NCBI GenBank assembly: GCA_003988855.1
Contig: QYAI01000056.1
Span: 186,001-250,000 of the forward strand
Direction: 5' to 3'
Source of the DNA: Arachnopeziza araneosa
Taxonomy: Eukaryota; Ascomycota; Leotiomycetes; Helotiales; Arachnopezizaceae
Length of the DNA: 64,000 bases
Shown: piece after piece, positions 36,297 through 48,013 of the stretch
Layout: each line of letters starts with the position of its first letter
Numbering within the stretch: position 1 is the first letter of the stretch
The notes under the pieces: generated by a model
The model's database searches: none
What the model was told of the DNA's origin: nothing
Seen by the model: only the letters and a program-made list of their open reading frames with translations
Translations under genes and position numbers: made by a program

Positions 36297-37698
36297 GCGG
36301 CTCTATCTTGCTCTGTTCGCTTACGGACCCATTTCCCTCTCCAAGTTCAATGATGAATATGGCCGCTTCGGAGTCTGGGGAGGTGACTCGGGGGCTGATC
36401 GGACTGGACGAGGGTCTTTGGATGATATTCTCAGAACTGATCCAAAAACAACATCAATAATTGATGAAGTGCTTGGAAATCTTAATGAGGATTTAAATCT
36501 CTGTACGATATAGCTCTTGATTTCTTTCATTCTCTCCAAAAACCTCTCAGGTGCTCATGGAAATGTAGGTATTGCTCTTGTGGAGGCTCCTGCAGTTCCA
36601 AATGAAGGGAAATTTCAAGAAGGGCAAGAATGGCTTTCGGATGAAGAATCTTCAGTCAGTTCTGAGTCAGATGCTGGAAATAGCCAAACTGGAAGCAATA
36701 TTCCCAGCAAGACGCAACGAATTTTACATCTCCTAGCCATTATCGTCGATCACATGCAGTCACTATTCCAAGTCTCTACCCTGCTACGTCGCCCGACGAT
36801 ATCTGGTAAATATCTACGCTCTGCATCTAGAAAAATAGCTGCTGAAACCGAGTCTCCGTTCTTGCCTTGGGATCTCGCCCATATCACTGAGAAGACAGGA
36901 TTCTGGATCAATCAGCAAAAAAGGGCTTTGCCCGCTGTCAAAGACAAGACTGAGGATACCCAGCATCACACAGCAGGCTATTTTGCAGCAGGCTTGCAAC
37001 GGCAAATGCGAGGCGTCGAGAACAGCTTGACTTCTGGCATACACATCCAGCTCAACCATCTACGACCAAGCTGCCCGATGAGCCGGTCCGACCGAGACCC
37101 GTACCTGTTCCTGATCCCATCTCAACCAAACAGCTTCCCAAGAAGACTGTACCAAGATCAGAGATATCTAAGCCATCTCAGGGCACCAAGCAAAGTTTCT
37201 CAACGGTTGCAAAGTCAGACTTGAACGACGCGGCGACATTCTCTGGGCGACCGCGGACTGAGTACGTGTCCTCGACTAAGGGTGGAAAGTATGTTTTGCG
37301 AGTTCCACCCATCCCAAAAATTTCGGATGAATCACCAACCACTAAATGCCCGTATTGCTTTACTTTACTTGATGCTAAATCAATGCTACAAAGGGAGTTA
37401 TGGAAATAGGTTCTCAATGATTAATTCACCTTGCATCCAGTGCTAAACTTGAACACAGGAAGCACGTATTTCGAGACCTGAGACCTTGTAAGTACACTCA
37501 TACCTATCAATAGCAAAAATAACTCTCTGAATATTAGATGTGTGCACATTCGAACACTGAGAAAATCCAGAGAAGCTATACTTGACAAGGCATGACTGGA
37601 TATATCACGAAACGCAAATACATCGCCGGCATTGGATATGCGTATCTTGCTCGAACCAAAAGTTCTTGTCGAGGAACGATCGAAATAGGTACGCTTAA
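36270..37698 (+). pseudogene. AcuF-type C2H2 zinc-finger protein, disrupted
   Basis: Fungal proteins of this family have an N-terminal helical region with a motif like GRLRVWAANIGAHQTG and C-terminal C2H2 fingers. Here the region reads YGRFGVWGGDSGADRTGRGS, then crosses a normal intron (36501 to about 36549), then the helix ILHLLAIIVDHMQSLFQVS. A frameshift near 36950-36990 leads to RLATANARRREQLDFWHTHP. After a Pro-rich linker comes the first finger, TTKCPYCFTLLDAKSM, ending at a TAG where the next exon should join. That exon reads KHVFRDLRPY then VCTFEH across a 37487-37538 intron, followed by a TGA where family members have Cys, then ENPEKLYLTRHDWIYHETQ. At least one frameshift, one lost splice donor and one nonsense codon make it a pseudogene. 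Confidence 0.72.
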
Positions 37699-39201
37699 TC
37701 TTCCAGGACTGCAACATGTCCTTGAGTCGGTTGAGAAAGAAAGACGAGGAGATTTAGGAAAGTAGCATGGTAAATAACAACTCCGAGCAAGTCTTGCGTA
37801 TTGAAGCGGGTACCTACTAGCTAGTAACTAAGGAGGGACACCGGGGCGAAGAAACTGAGCGCCTATCAGTCAAGACCGAAAAAGATTTTCTCGTGGCTTT
37901 TGAAGGCTTGTTTCTCATTCTGCCTGACCTATTCCAAATCGGAATGCCGGATCTATCAATAGTCTTGTCGTTCAAGTGGTGGGTGAGGTGAGCATCGTGA
38001 GATGTCGGGCCGCCGTGGCAATATTCGCCAAAATGCAGCACTTGACAGGGAGGGGAGCTCAACGACATCTCAACCAGTGGCGCGGCAATATCTTTAGGCC
38101 GCGTTATCAGTTTGCAATGTTGGGTACGAGTTGACGTGCGATAGCGAATGGATCTGGGTTGTGGTAGCGATGTGAAAGATTTTCCCTTTTGGGGATGATG
38201 GGACTTGCACGGTGGATGAAACCGGCGTGGAGATTAAGTTGGTGGCGGGAGCTCTAAGAACATGTGATCTAGAGCCGTTTCCAGGGCAGGGCAGGGCAGG
38301 GCAGGGCAGGGCAGGGCAGGGCAGGCTCGCCAGGATCAGCTTCACTACTGGAAAAGTGGGAATGGGCGGATAGTTAACTTGTGTTTACTACTGAACAACT
38401 GCAGCGCATCCTAGCCTCTCCATGGGGAAACCGTGGTGGTCTGGAGAGTGCGCGACGAGGCGGAAGATTTGTTGAAAATGCTCAGTGGGAAGAAGTGCCT
38501 ATCGCGATAGATTGCAGGTCCCCTCCATCCAAACCCCGCGCTGCGCTGCATTGGCCGTTGAATTAATTTTTTTCCTGGTCGTTGTGCAGCAAATGGCGAG
38601 CCAGACCAGCCCAGCTGAACGTCATAGTACACCAATATTAGCGGCCACTGCCCCCCGTTTCAGCGAATGAAAAAACCCAACCCGCCTAAGCGATCCCCAC
38701 TAGGTAAGCCAACCCCTTCCGTAGGAGGAAAAGGCGAGAGAATTGCTGCTGAGCTCAAAGCTTCGACCTCCAGATCTTTTCTCCCTCTTCTTCCTATAAG
38801 AAATCCTCGCAATCCTTGTTGGAGGAACAAGAAGCATTGTCTGGAAGCAAGAAAGGCTGCTCTCTTCCATCTTGCTGAGCGTCAATTGACTCTGTAAGCC
38901 GTTTCCCTTTCCGTCACCTGTCCCCAGACTTGCATTGGAATGCGCCGACTGATCATGCGGGAAGAGCTTCACGAGATCGTCAGAGCTTCTTCCCTGACCT
39001 AAAAACGTCCTCTACCCTCTTCCCGCGGCCGTTTACATCACTACGACTTCTCCCTTCTCAAATTTGCAGAGCTCTTGCCTCTAGAATTCAATCGCGAATT
39101 TGACGATCCGATCACCCTATCCGTCATCTTAGTTTCTCGACTGCTCTAACCTCTGATCACAAAACAGAAAATCGCACAACGCAGATTGAAAAGTCGCAGA
39201 G
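37699..39201. other. Intergenic region upstream of glycogen synthase
   Basis: About 1.5 kb containing the AGGGC microsatellite at 38283-38325 and the presumed promoter and leader of the glycogen synthase gene. Open frames on both strands at 38381-38972 have no motif support. Confidence 0.45.
38283..38325 (+). repeat. AGGGC microsatellite, eight GGG tracts (G-quadruplex-capable)
   Basis: Eight consecutive AGGGC pentamers plus a partial ninth. Every unit supplies a GGG run separated by two bases (CA), which satisfies the usual G3-N1-7 quadruplex rule twice over. The run is on the coding strand about 875 bp upstream of the glycogen synthase ATG. Confidence 0.92.
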
Positions 39202-41510
39202 ATGGCTGAAATAAATCGGGATATCAAGAACCACTATCTTTTTGAGATAGCCACTGAGGTTGCCAACCGAGGTAAGTTACACCAGAACCGTTACAATACC
39301 CCAGACTGACAAAAGAAAAGTGGGTGGAATTTACTCCGTTATTAAATCCAAGGCGCCAGTTACCACTGCCGAATATGGCGATCGTTACACCCTCATTGGG
39401 CCTCTCAATAAGCAATCGGTAGGTTTGCAGTTGGAATCATGTTCGCGACACCTGCTAATACTTACAGGCTGCTGTGGAAGTCGAAGCTCTAACCCCTACA
39501 AATCCGCAGCTCGCCCAAACCATCGCTGCAATGGAGGAAAGAGGAATCGGGATGGTATATGGAAGATGGTTGATTGAAGGTGCTCCTAGAGTCCTCCTGA
39601 TCGATACGAAGAGCGCATACAGGTTTCTAGACGAGTGGAAGGCGGATTTATGGAATACAGCTTCGATTCCTTGCCCGCCTGGAGATGACGAGACGAATGA
39701 AGCTGTGGTTTTTGGATATCTTGTTGCTTGGTTCTTGGGAGAGGTAGGTCTATCATTCCACTTAATCCACCTAACTAACACGAAATAGTTTGTGGCACAC
39801 GAGAAAACCAAAGCTGTCATTGCACACTTTCACGAATGGTTATCTGGTGTAGCTCTTCCGCTCTGCAAAAAGCGCAGGATCGATGTTACCACAATTTTCA
39901 CGACTCATGCAACCCTCCTTGGGCGATATCTTTGCGCCGGTTCGGTCGATTTTTACAATAACCTGCAATTCTTCGATGTGGATGCGGAAGCTGGAGCTCG
40001 TGGAATCTACCACAGATACTGCATTGAACGTGCGGCAACACATTCTTGCGATGTTTTTACCACTGTTTCTCACATTACAGCATACGAATCGGAACATCTT
40101 CTAAAACGAAAGCCAGATGGCGTGCTTCCCAATGGTCTCAATGTTACCAAATTCTCCGCCATGCACGAATTCCAAAATCTACATCAGCAAGCCAAAGAGA
40201 AGATTCACGATTTTGTTCGAGGCCACTTTTATGGACACAATGATTTCGACCCGGAAAATACTCTCTATTTCTTCACTGCAGGTCGATATGAATACCGGAA
40301 TAAGGGTGTTGACATGTTCATTGAGTCCCTTGCACGATTGAACCATCGACTGAAGTCTGCTGGATCGAAAATGACTGTCGTTGCATTCATCATTATGCCA
40401 GCACAGACACAATCTCTAACAGTAGAGGCACTGAAAGGACAAGCAGTTATCAAATCATTACGTGATACTGTGGATGTGATTGAGCGTGGTGTTGGAAAAA
40501 GAATATTCGAGAGAGCTCTCAAGTGGCACGACGGAGACCCAATGCCTGATGAGAAAGATCTGATTACGAGCCAAGACCGGATCCTTCTTCGCAGACGGCT
40601 GTTTGCTATGAAACGGAATGGCCTTCCCCCAATTGTTACACACAATATGGCAAATGATAGCGAGGATCCAATTCTCAACCAGATTCGACGGGTTCAACTC
40701 TTCAACCACCCTACAGACCGTGTCAAGATCGTTTTCCATCCCGAGTTCTTGAACTCTGCCAATCCCGTCCTTCCAATGGATTACGATGAGTTTGTCCGGG
40801 GTACTCATCTTGGTGTCTTCTCTTCCTACTACGAACCATGGGGTTACACACCAGCAGAATGTACGGTGATGGGTGTTCCATCAATCACTACCAACCTCTC
40901 CGGGTTTGGTTGCTACATGGAGGAATTGATCGAGAATTCCACTGACTACGGAATTTATATCGTGGATCGTCGTATGAAGGGTGTTGATGACTCGGTCAAT
41001 CAACTCACGTCATACATGTTCGACTTTGCAGGGAAATCTCGAAGACAACGTATCAACCAACGTAACCGAACGGAACGTCTCTCTGACCTATTAGACTGGA
41101 AGCGAATGGGAATGGAATACGTCAAGGCAAGACAACTTGCATTGAGAAGGGCATACCCAGCCAGTTTCAGTGATGATGAGGAAGACGATTTCATTCCTGG
41201 CATTGAGCAGAAGATATCGAGACCTTTCAGTGTGCCCGGTTCTCCTAGAGATAGAAGTGGCATGATGACACCAGGTGATTTTGCTAGTCTGCAAGAAGGC
41301 AGAGAAGGGTTGAGCACGGAAGATTATGTCGCTTGGAAATTGCCGTGAGTTCTTCGATCAAAGGAAGCGATAAGAAATAAGCTAATTGTGAATCATAGTG
41401 AGGAAGAAGATCCAGAGGAATATCCATTTCCACTTACATTGAGATCGAAGAGACCCCAAGGACCAACCAGTCCAGCTGAAGGAGTCATCACAAATGGAAA
41501 TGGAGTTTAG
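39202..41510 (+). CDS. GSY1: Glycogen synthase (GT3 family)
   Basis: Transfers glucose from UDP-glucose to the growing alpha-1,4-glucan chain in the cytosol. Five exons (39202-39271, 39321-39418, 39468-39743, 39789-41344, 41399-41510) give 703 residues, almost identical in length to yeast Gsy1/Gsy2. The N-terminal donor-binding KVGGIY-type motif appears as NRVGGIYSVIKSKA across intron 1. Other landmarks are AHFHEWLSG, FTTHATLLGRYLCAG, NGLNVTKFSA, the regulatory arginine-rich helix (GKSRRQRINQRNRTER) sensing glucose-6-phosphate, and YYEPWGYTPAECTVMG holding the catalytic Glu. The C-terminal Ser/Pro-rich tail (SRPFSVPGSPRDRSG) is the usual phosphorylation site region. All exon joins are in phase. 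Confidence 0.97.
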
Positions 41511-42453
41511 GTGGTCGATTCGTCGAAGAGTTTGGAGCTCAAGGTAAAGATTGAATCGAGCAGGTTGAACCTATGAGACTGTAGTTGGGAAGGGTAGAGG
41601 TGACGTGGGATGAGATAACTAATCATGTAACAAGACGCACACACATGTTTCCTTCTTCATAGCGCATTTCTCTCATTACTATGTTGCTCATTTTCGTTGT
41701 ATTTTTCTTTCTCTATCATGTGTTGTACGTCGCATTGCGTTGCATCATCCATCGATAAGTCGATCCTTGTCATAACTAAAATTGAGTGAATGGGGAATGA
41801 AACTGGATTTTTATCGTTGTACATCTTTGTTCGGTCCGACGTTTGCCATCTGCAATGAGATGTAGCATTTAAATTGTGTTGTGCGGTATCAGGAGATGGG
41901 ATAGTACGCACAAGTGATTGCTGATCTAGTTAGGAGGAAGAAAAAGTCCGAGGAGAAGCAAAAGCTTTCTGCAATTATTTGCTCAAGGTGTTCCCTGCCT
42001 TGAATCTGCTTAGCAAGAATCTTGGAATTAGTCAGTTAGCAAAATGACGACGTAGAGCTCATATAAGAATAGGTAGTTTCCGAACAAAAGGATCTCGCGT
42101 TGCAACTCAAACATTTCCTCGCGCAAAGATCGGAACCAACCACCTATCCGCTCTCGTTCCTTATTTTAAGTAGCTAGGCGTCTGCGGAGCGGGGTTTATG
42201 TATGAAAGGCTTGTTTCCTTCGCCTTGACGTCAAAGAAAGTTTCCGTGGCGTTTGTTCATGTATGAGTGGCATTAGCTCCGACCAACACCCTCGTAATCG
42301 CCAGCAGTCCTTGAATTGGGTTAGTCAGCTGGCCGCATCGATCCCGGCATCCCGAATCTCGAGCCGCACCGCATCTCACCCATCTTCTCCTCAAAATTCA
42401 CCTTCTTTCTCTTTACCAATTTAGGAATTGACACCTCCCATCGTCTCTTCAAA
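41511..42453. other. Intergenic region, nothing supported
   Basis: About 940 bp between glycogen synthase and the SNG1-like gene. Presumed 3' UTR then promoter. No RNA gene or repeat is recognised. Confidence 0.5.
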
Positions 42454-44046
42454 ATGGCCAGACCTCATCTCGCATCGCGGTGGTGGCCCAAAGCCCATCA
42501 AGACCGTGTCCATGGCATGGAGCCACGCCTCCAGCCAATGAGAAAGAAGTTTCTCAAAGCAGCATTCATCAACTTTGGTCTTCTTCAACTACTCTTTCTC
42601 GGCCTCTTTGCCTACATCTTTGGCGCTTTGTATCAGCAGGGTGGACACACTCATAATTTGAATGTGTTATTTGTGGATTATGATGGTGGGGCGGTAGGAC
42701 AAGCGATCCGGCATGCTTATGCTACTTTGGAAGGGCAGGGATTTCCTACTCTCCAGGAAAAACCAACAAGTGCCTACGCGATCGAGGATTTAAGAGACAC
42801 CACTTGTAAGGCAAAGAATTGGGCAGCGCTGTACACCACCCCTGGGGCCAGTGCAAGACTAGAAGCTGCGTTGAGTGGTTTGACTGCATCAACCTACAAC
42901 CGTTCAGATGTATTGACTTATGTCTGGAATGAAGTACGCTACTCCGCTATCCTGGACTCAGCTATTGCTACAAACCTACAAACACTATCTTCAGCAGCGC
43001 GCACTGCCTATCTTAGCAACAACACCATTAGTGCCCTCTCTACCAGCAATCCTGCTGCTGTCTCCGTCTTCGCAAATCCCTGGATCTTAGCCGACATCAA
43101 TATTCAACCCACCACGCAAGGCTCACGAGCAATATACAACACTTTGGTGATAATCCTAATCCTCATCCAAGAGTTCTTCTACATAGGAACCATCAACGGT
43201 CTATACGCCGCCTTCAAGATCTTCGCCCAACTCTACCCTCACCGCATCATCATATACCGTAATATCATCTCCCTAGCCTACACCTTCGTCGGCTCTCTGT
43301 GCACCATAGGAATGATCTGGGCATTCCGTGCAGGTTGGAATGTCAACGGTGTTCAGTTCGTTTTGAGTTGGATGGTATTGTGGCTCTTCGCTCACGCCAA
43401 TTTCCTAGCATTCGACGTCTTCACCGTCTGGATCCCCGCTCAATTCGTACCGATGGCATTGATCAGTTGGGTCGTTTTAAATGTCACTAGTATTCTTCTT
43501 CCATTCGAACTCAGTCCGGCATTCTACAGATGGGCTTACGCTATGCCTGCTCATGAAGTGTATGTCACTCTTACCGATATCTGGTCTAGAGGGTGTAACC
43601 CACAATTACACTACACACTCCCCATTCTCTTCGTCCTGGAGATTCTCGGATTGTTTGGCAGTGCGCTCGGCGTATACAGACGATGCCACTATGCTATTCT
43701 CGCCAAAGAAGCCGAAGAAAAGGCCTTCCAAGAAAGGATCAGCTCAGCAGTTGCATTCGAAAGAGGCAAGGCGGAAGGACGGAGAGCAACACTGGTTAAT
43801 TTGGAACAAGCAAGGAGTGCAGCAACAGCGGGAGGAATGGAGAAGAAAGAATCCCAATCTCCTTCTGAACCTTCCGAAATCGAACCAAAACCAGAGGCTG
43901 ATGTGGAAGCTGATGCCGCGGAAGAGAGAGCGGAGTTGGCTTCTGTGATACGGTCTGAAGATGATGAGTTCAGGAGACAGCAGACGAGAAGTAGTCGGGT
44001 AAACTTTGGACCGTCATTTGATCTGGCTTATCGGGATGATTCTTAG
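42454..44046 (+). CDS. SNG1/DUF3533 family membrane protein
   Basis: Single-exon gene of 530 residues in the nitrosoguanidine-resistance SNG1 family (DUF3533), plasma-membrane proteins of yeast and fungi linked to drug tolerance. Topology matches the family: one membrane helix near residues 36-60 (FINFGLLQLLFLGLFAYIFG), a large non-cytosolic domain starting LNVLFVDYDGGAVGQAI, then five helices (ILILIQEFFYIGTINGLYAA, SLAYTFVGSLCTIGMIW, VLSWMVLWLFAHANFLAFD, LISWVVLNVTSILLPFE, LFVLEILGLFGSALGVY) and a long charged cytoplasmic tail. The membrane signature FLAFDVFTVWIPAQFVPM is typical. The transport or signalling mechanism of the family is not known. Confidence 0.9.
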   Translation: MARPHLASRWWPKAHQDRVHGMEPRLQPMRKKFLKAAFINFGLLQLLFLGLFAYIFGALYQQGGHTHNLNVLFVDYDGGAVGQAIRHAYATLEGQGFPTLQEKPTSAYAIEDLRDTTCKAKNWAALYTTPGASARLEAALSGLTASTYNRSDVLTYVWNEVRYSAILDSAIATNLQTLSSAARTAYLSNNTISALSTSNPAAVSVFANPWILADINIQPTTQGSRAIYNTLVIILILIQEFFYIGTINGLYAAFKIFAQLYPHRIIIYRNIISLAYTFVGSLCTIGMIWAFRAGWNVNGVQFVLSWMVLWLFAHANFLAFDVFTVWIPAQFVPMALISWVVLNVTSILLPFELSPAFYRWAYAMPAHEVYVTLTDIWSRGCNPQLHYTLPILFVLEILGLFGSALGVYRRCHYAILAKEAEEKAFQERISSAVAFERGKAEGRRATLVNLEQARSAATAGGMEKKESQSPSEPSEIEPKPEADVEADAAEERAELASVIRSEDDEFRRQQTRSSRVNFGPSFDLAYRDDS

Positions 44047-44864
44047 GGTGAGGTTGATCGAGTTTATATCTGCTTTGTTGGGTATCTAGGTTGGCAGTCA
44101 GGAGGAAACACTCTCCATATATTGTCATTGTCATTCTTTTAATTTTGCCACGTCAAATTAATATCCAGACCGACCAGATCTGTTCAACAATTGTTGTCTT
44201 CTAATTTTCACTTATCTAGTAGCATTGATACGGAGCGATGAACAAATCATGTCTCAATTCTATTCCCTTGATTACCCTTCAGAATCAGAAAAGGCTTCAT
44301 CATGCGCAAAGTCTAACTTGCAGACTCCAAAGAGTCCTCTGACACCTCCTCAATTCCTGTCCTAGATCCTCAAACATCCTCAGTTATCATCTACCCACAA
44401 CCGGAATCGTATACCGAAAGACACAAATACATGTCTTGCTCGCGCCAACTAGCCACACTGAACCCTTGTCTCCCTAACGCTACTAGACCCGCCAAGTCAC
44501 CCAACTCATCCAACCCTAGCCCGGTCCCGAGCCGATCCCGATCCCGATCCCAATCCGGTAAGTCAGTCCAATCTTGCCTTTAGCCCCGGGAATTGCCTTT
44601 ATGCAAACTAGCCAAACCTAAACCAAACAAGCCTAAACTGAACCCAAGATCGCGTTGGACTCATTTGCAATATCACAAACTCTACATCTAGTCACGTTGG
44701 TGCCTGGTAAGTTGAGCGCTGGTGTTGATGTTGGTGTTGGTGTCGATGGGAATACACACAGCTAAGATTGCAAACACTATGTAAGCACGAGTGGAAATTC
44801 GAACTCCCCAGCTTAATCTAGTCTCAGGAACGGCACCCACGAGATCTTTATGGCCAAGGCCTAA

Positions 44865-44954
44865 TTCACGACTTGTTTCCACGAAGGAGTCCTGCATGGC
44901 TTCTATCGCCTGGCTCTGATCCAGATTATTGTATTGTAATTTCCTGCGCTCTCA
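44865..44954 (+). repeat. Dispersed repeat, copy A
   Basis: About 90 bp closely matching 52692-52783. Shared words are GGAGTCCTGCATG and TAATTTCCTGCGCTCTCA. Most differences between the two copies are transitions, with this copy the more GC-rich. Confidence 0.8.
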
Positions 44955-45516
44955 CATCGATGCGCGTAGGCATGGGTCACAGATGTCTTACCACTGGCCA
45001 CCACGGCCGTAGAGGGCAAATGCACGAAGCTCATCTGCGTCCAGAGGTTGGGTGGGATCTGATTTGGCGAGGGGATGGGCAGTGTGAGGACTGTCCGTGG
45101 TGGACGGGATTGAAGTAAAGACGTTGGGAAATCGAAAGCTGTTCTTGGGATGGAGAAGGGGTCTGGCTTCGCTATACACCTTCTTCTACCCGTCTTTGCT
45201 CCTGCTGTGTCGTGCTCTTTGTTGTTGAGCTAGAGTGGGTTGGAGCTCGAGCTGTGAAGGGCAATTGTACCGTTCACCTGGAACAGGCTTCTATTGGCAT
45301 TTAAATCCGTCAAAGGGGGTGATTCCACAAATCTAAACCGATCAGTTCTGGCCATTGACCCAACCCCCAAACTGCTGGGTCCAGACGTTTGGAGGTTTTG
45401 TACCAGGCCGCAAATCCAAGAGTTTGGATATTTCAATCCAGATGCGGGGAGGAGGTTGGAATCCTAGGGAGCACCACTCTACTGGCTCATACCACGAGAA
45501 ATGGCAGAAAAGCGTC

Positions 45517-45693
45517 TCAATCTGGCTCTCGAATTTGCTCAAAATGTCTCGTCTGTATCCTGATGTGCATAGCGCCAAGTTGGACCGCCGAACTACGGGT
45601 GCGGACTTTGATACTTGACGTTCAATGATCTGGCTCTCCAATCTGCTCAAAACATCTCGTCGGCGAACTAGCGTGCATATTGCTAAGTTGGAC
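45517..45693 (+). repeat. Diverged direct repeat, two ~67-bp units
   Basis: Unit 1 (45517-45585) and unit 2 (45629-45693) share TCTGGCTCT, TGCTCAAAA, ATCTCGTC-like, GTGCATA and AAGTTGGAC in the same order. Differences include several C/T changes. Unit 1 carries an exact TTTGCTCA word that is TCTGCTCA in unit 2. Confidence 0.72.
45534..45541 (+). promoter_or_regulatory. Candidate copper-response element TTTGCTCA
   Basis: An exact match to the yeast Mac1 copper-response element, 308 bp upstream of the ferric reductase ATG at 45849. It lies inside repeat unit 1. Functional use in this fungus is inference. Confidence 0.35.
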
Positions 45694-45848
45694 TGCAAAC
45701 CATGGACTTGCTCATCAGCATCACCATGTCGCCATGCAAAGATATATGATCAACAATACATGCACACAATGTTAAGACGAGCAAGCTTGCATCTCGGCTT
45801 GATTCTAAACATCCTCAATTCGAAGTCTGATCCATTCACGCTAGGATC

Positions 45849-48013
45849 ATGAGGTCTTTTTCATCCACCTTGTCAATATGCTTTCTGGCAACGTCCGTCA
45901 CCGCCCAGATGGGCCTCACAGGCCTTCCAACTAATGACTATGACCCTGTATGCGCAATGGCCTGTGTGCGCTGTCTGTATACATTGAGCGTGTCGTGCTC
46001 CACGGACGGTGGTACCCTTGGGATGGTCACCCTTACGACAACCCCGGAGTGCTGGGCTACCAATGATGCATACCTCACCTCTCTGGCCTATTGTATAAAG
46101 ACCGGGTGCACCAAGTACAACATTCTCAACTCAAAGTTCGAGTCCTTCTGGGAACTCCAAGCTACTGGGCAGTCCAATGCCGGTGTCAAGACTGTTCCCG
46201 CAAAATGGTCCTATGCAGAGGCGCTTGAAAAGCTCTCTTCACCACCCAATGTCACGCTGGCTGCGAACGCCACTTGGTTGAATCAGACTTCTCTGGTCAA
46301 CCCAGCAACCTACGCTATGCAATACAATGTATTGTACGCCGTCCATCGCGAAACAGCGTTTGAGAACCTCTCTGGGTAAGGCTCTCCACCGATTTTGATA
46401 AATCTACGGCCTAGCACGGGCTAAAATCATGCGAAATGTTTCTTGACCGCTGACATGGGAGCTCTAGTGTGATAATTCTCTGCATCAGCTTTGCAGTTCC
46501 TATACTGCTTACTTGGCTTGGATCTCTTCCAATCCTCGGTAGGCTCATGCGGAATATCAGACCATATCTCCTGTGGCCCAGCACCATTGGAACATATTCG
46601 GTTCGACCACTGCCGTTCCTCCTTGGCAATGCTCCAACCGTTGGTCAAGCACTCTACGTTGCCATGTTCAGCATCCTGACACTTGTTTTGTGTTGCGTGA
46701 ATTATAAGGCATACCAGCCGAGTGCATGGTATGCTAGCTCTTACTACGAGATTTTTGCATACGTGATGTATCGCACTGGAGAAATTGCATATATAATTTT
46801 GCCTCTTATTCTCTTGTTTGCATCACGCAACAACATTTTTCAATGGTTAACCAACTGGTCACGCTCGACTTATCTGGTGCTTCACCGCTGGATCGCCCGA
46901 GTCTTTGCCCTGCTAGCAATACTTCACTCTATCCTGGCTGTCATTTTGTACAAGAAGGAGGGTAATTACGCAATGGAAGCTATGAAATCTTATTGGAAAT
47001 GGGGAATAGCTGCTACTGTCATGACTGTTATCCTCGCTTTCTTCAGTGGCCTCCCTTTCCGCATATTATTTTACGAGATTTGGCTCATAGCTCATATTGT
47101 TCTTTCTGTTATCTTGATTGTTGGTTGCTGGTATCACGCCTACGATCTGTACGCATTCCTTGGAGGGGTCTTCTATTTCCTCTGTGCCGCGTCTTCGGTT
47201 TGGTTCTTTGATAGATTGGCAAGAGTGGCGCGCCTGTTCATCATGGGACCACGCCGCGCAAAGGTTACAGAGCTGGGCGGTAACTATGTACGCATCGACA
47301 TTCCGGCAGTTCGCTGGGGCTCGGATGCCGGAAAGCACGTCTACGTCTACTTTCCCACCCTCCGACCACTACTGTTTTGGGAGAACCATCCATTCTCGGT
47401 CTTGCCAACTCACTTGTTGTTTGGCCCCCAAATCAATCGCCGGCAAAGCGATAGCCAGACCTCCAGAGACTTGTCACACGACATCGAGAAGGAAGACAGG
47501 GTCAAGACCAAAACCCGAACGGTGCAACAGCATCCTGGAGCCGGCTTGACAATGTACGTCAGAAAGGTAACGGGCATGACCAAAAACTTGCAGGCAAATA
47601 GTAGCCTGCTCACCTTTGTGGAAGGACCTTATCCAAACAACTCAAGCACGGCAATCCTTCGTTGCGATCGAGTCTTGCTCATTTGCGGAGGGATTGGCAT
47701 CACAGGTCTCCTCCCATTTGCCCATAATCATTGGAACGTGAAGCTCGCTTGGTGTCTCAAGGAATCAGCCAAATGCATATACGATGATTTAGCACCGGCT
47801 CTCGCTGGAATTGCAGACAAGGACATTAGAATTGGCTCGAGACTTGACTTTGGGCAGCTTATTGCCGAGGAAGCTGCTGCTGGGTGGGAAAGAGTTGGTG
47901 TAGTGGCTTGCGGGCCAGGTGGTCTATGTGACGAGGTCAGGGCTGTCGTTATCAGAGCTGCCAAAAATCACAAGACTGAGTTTGAGCTCGAGATTGAGTC
48001 ATATTCGTGGTAG
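45849..48013 (+). CDS. Ferric-chelate (metallo)reductase, NOX/FRE family
   Basis: Plasma-membrane flavocytochrome that moves electrons from cytosolic NADPH through FAD and two hemes to extracellular Fe(III) or Cu(II). Two exons (45849-46375, 46468-48013) give 690 residues. A signal peptide (SSTLSICFLATSVTAQ) and a Cys-rich extracellular N-terminal domain of about 150 residues are followed by the ferric-reductase membrane domain. Heme-ligand histidines are visible in YLVLHRWIARVFALLAILHS and in IAHIVLSVILIVGCWYHAYD. The FAD-binding motif is ENHPFSV (about 483), the NADPH-binding glycine motif LICGGIGITGLLPF (about 580), and the C-terminal VVACGPGGLCDEV (about 655). N-glycosylation sequons are common in the N-terminal domain. 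It is the first gene of the metal cluster with the Ctr transporter and a second reductase. Confidence 0.93.

Larger units (their letters stand above)
44047..45848. other. Intergenic region with diverged repeats
   Basis: About 1.8 kb with no supported gene. It contains a copy of a dispersed repeat (44865-44954) and a diverged direct repeat (45517-45585, 45629-45693). Short tandem CCCGAT-type units occur near 44530-44550. The distal part is the promoter of the ferric reductase at 45849. Confidence 0.5.
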
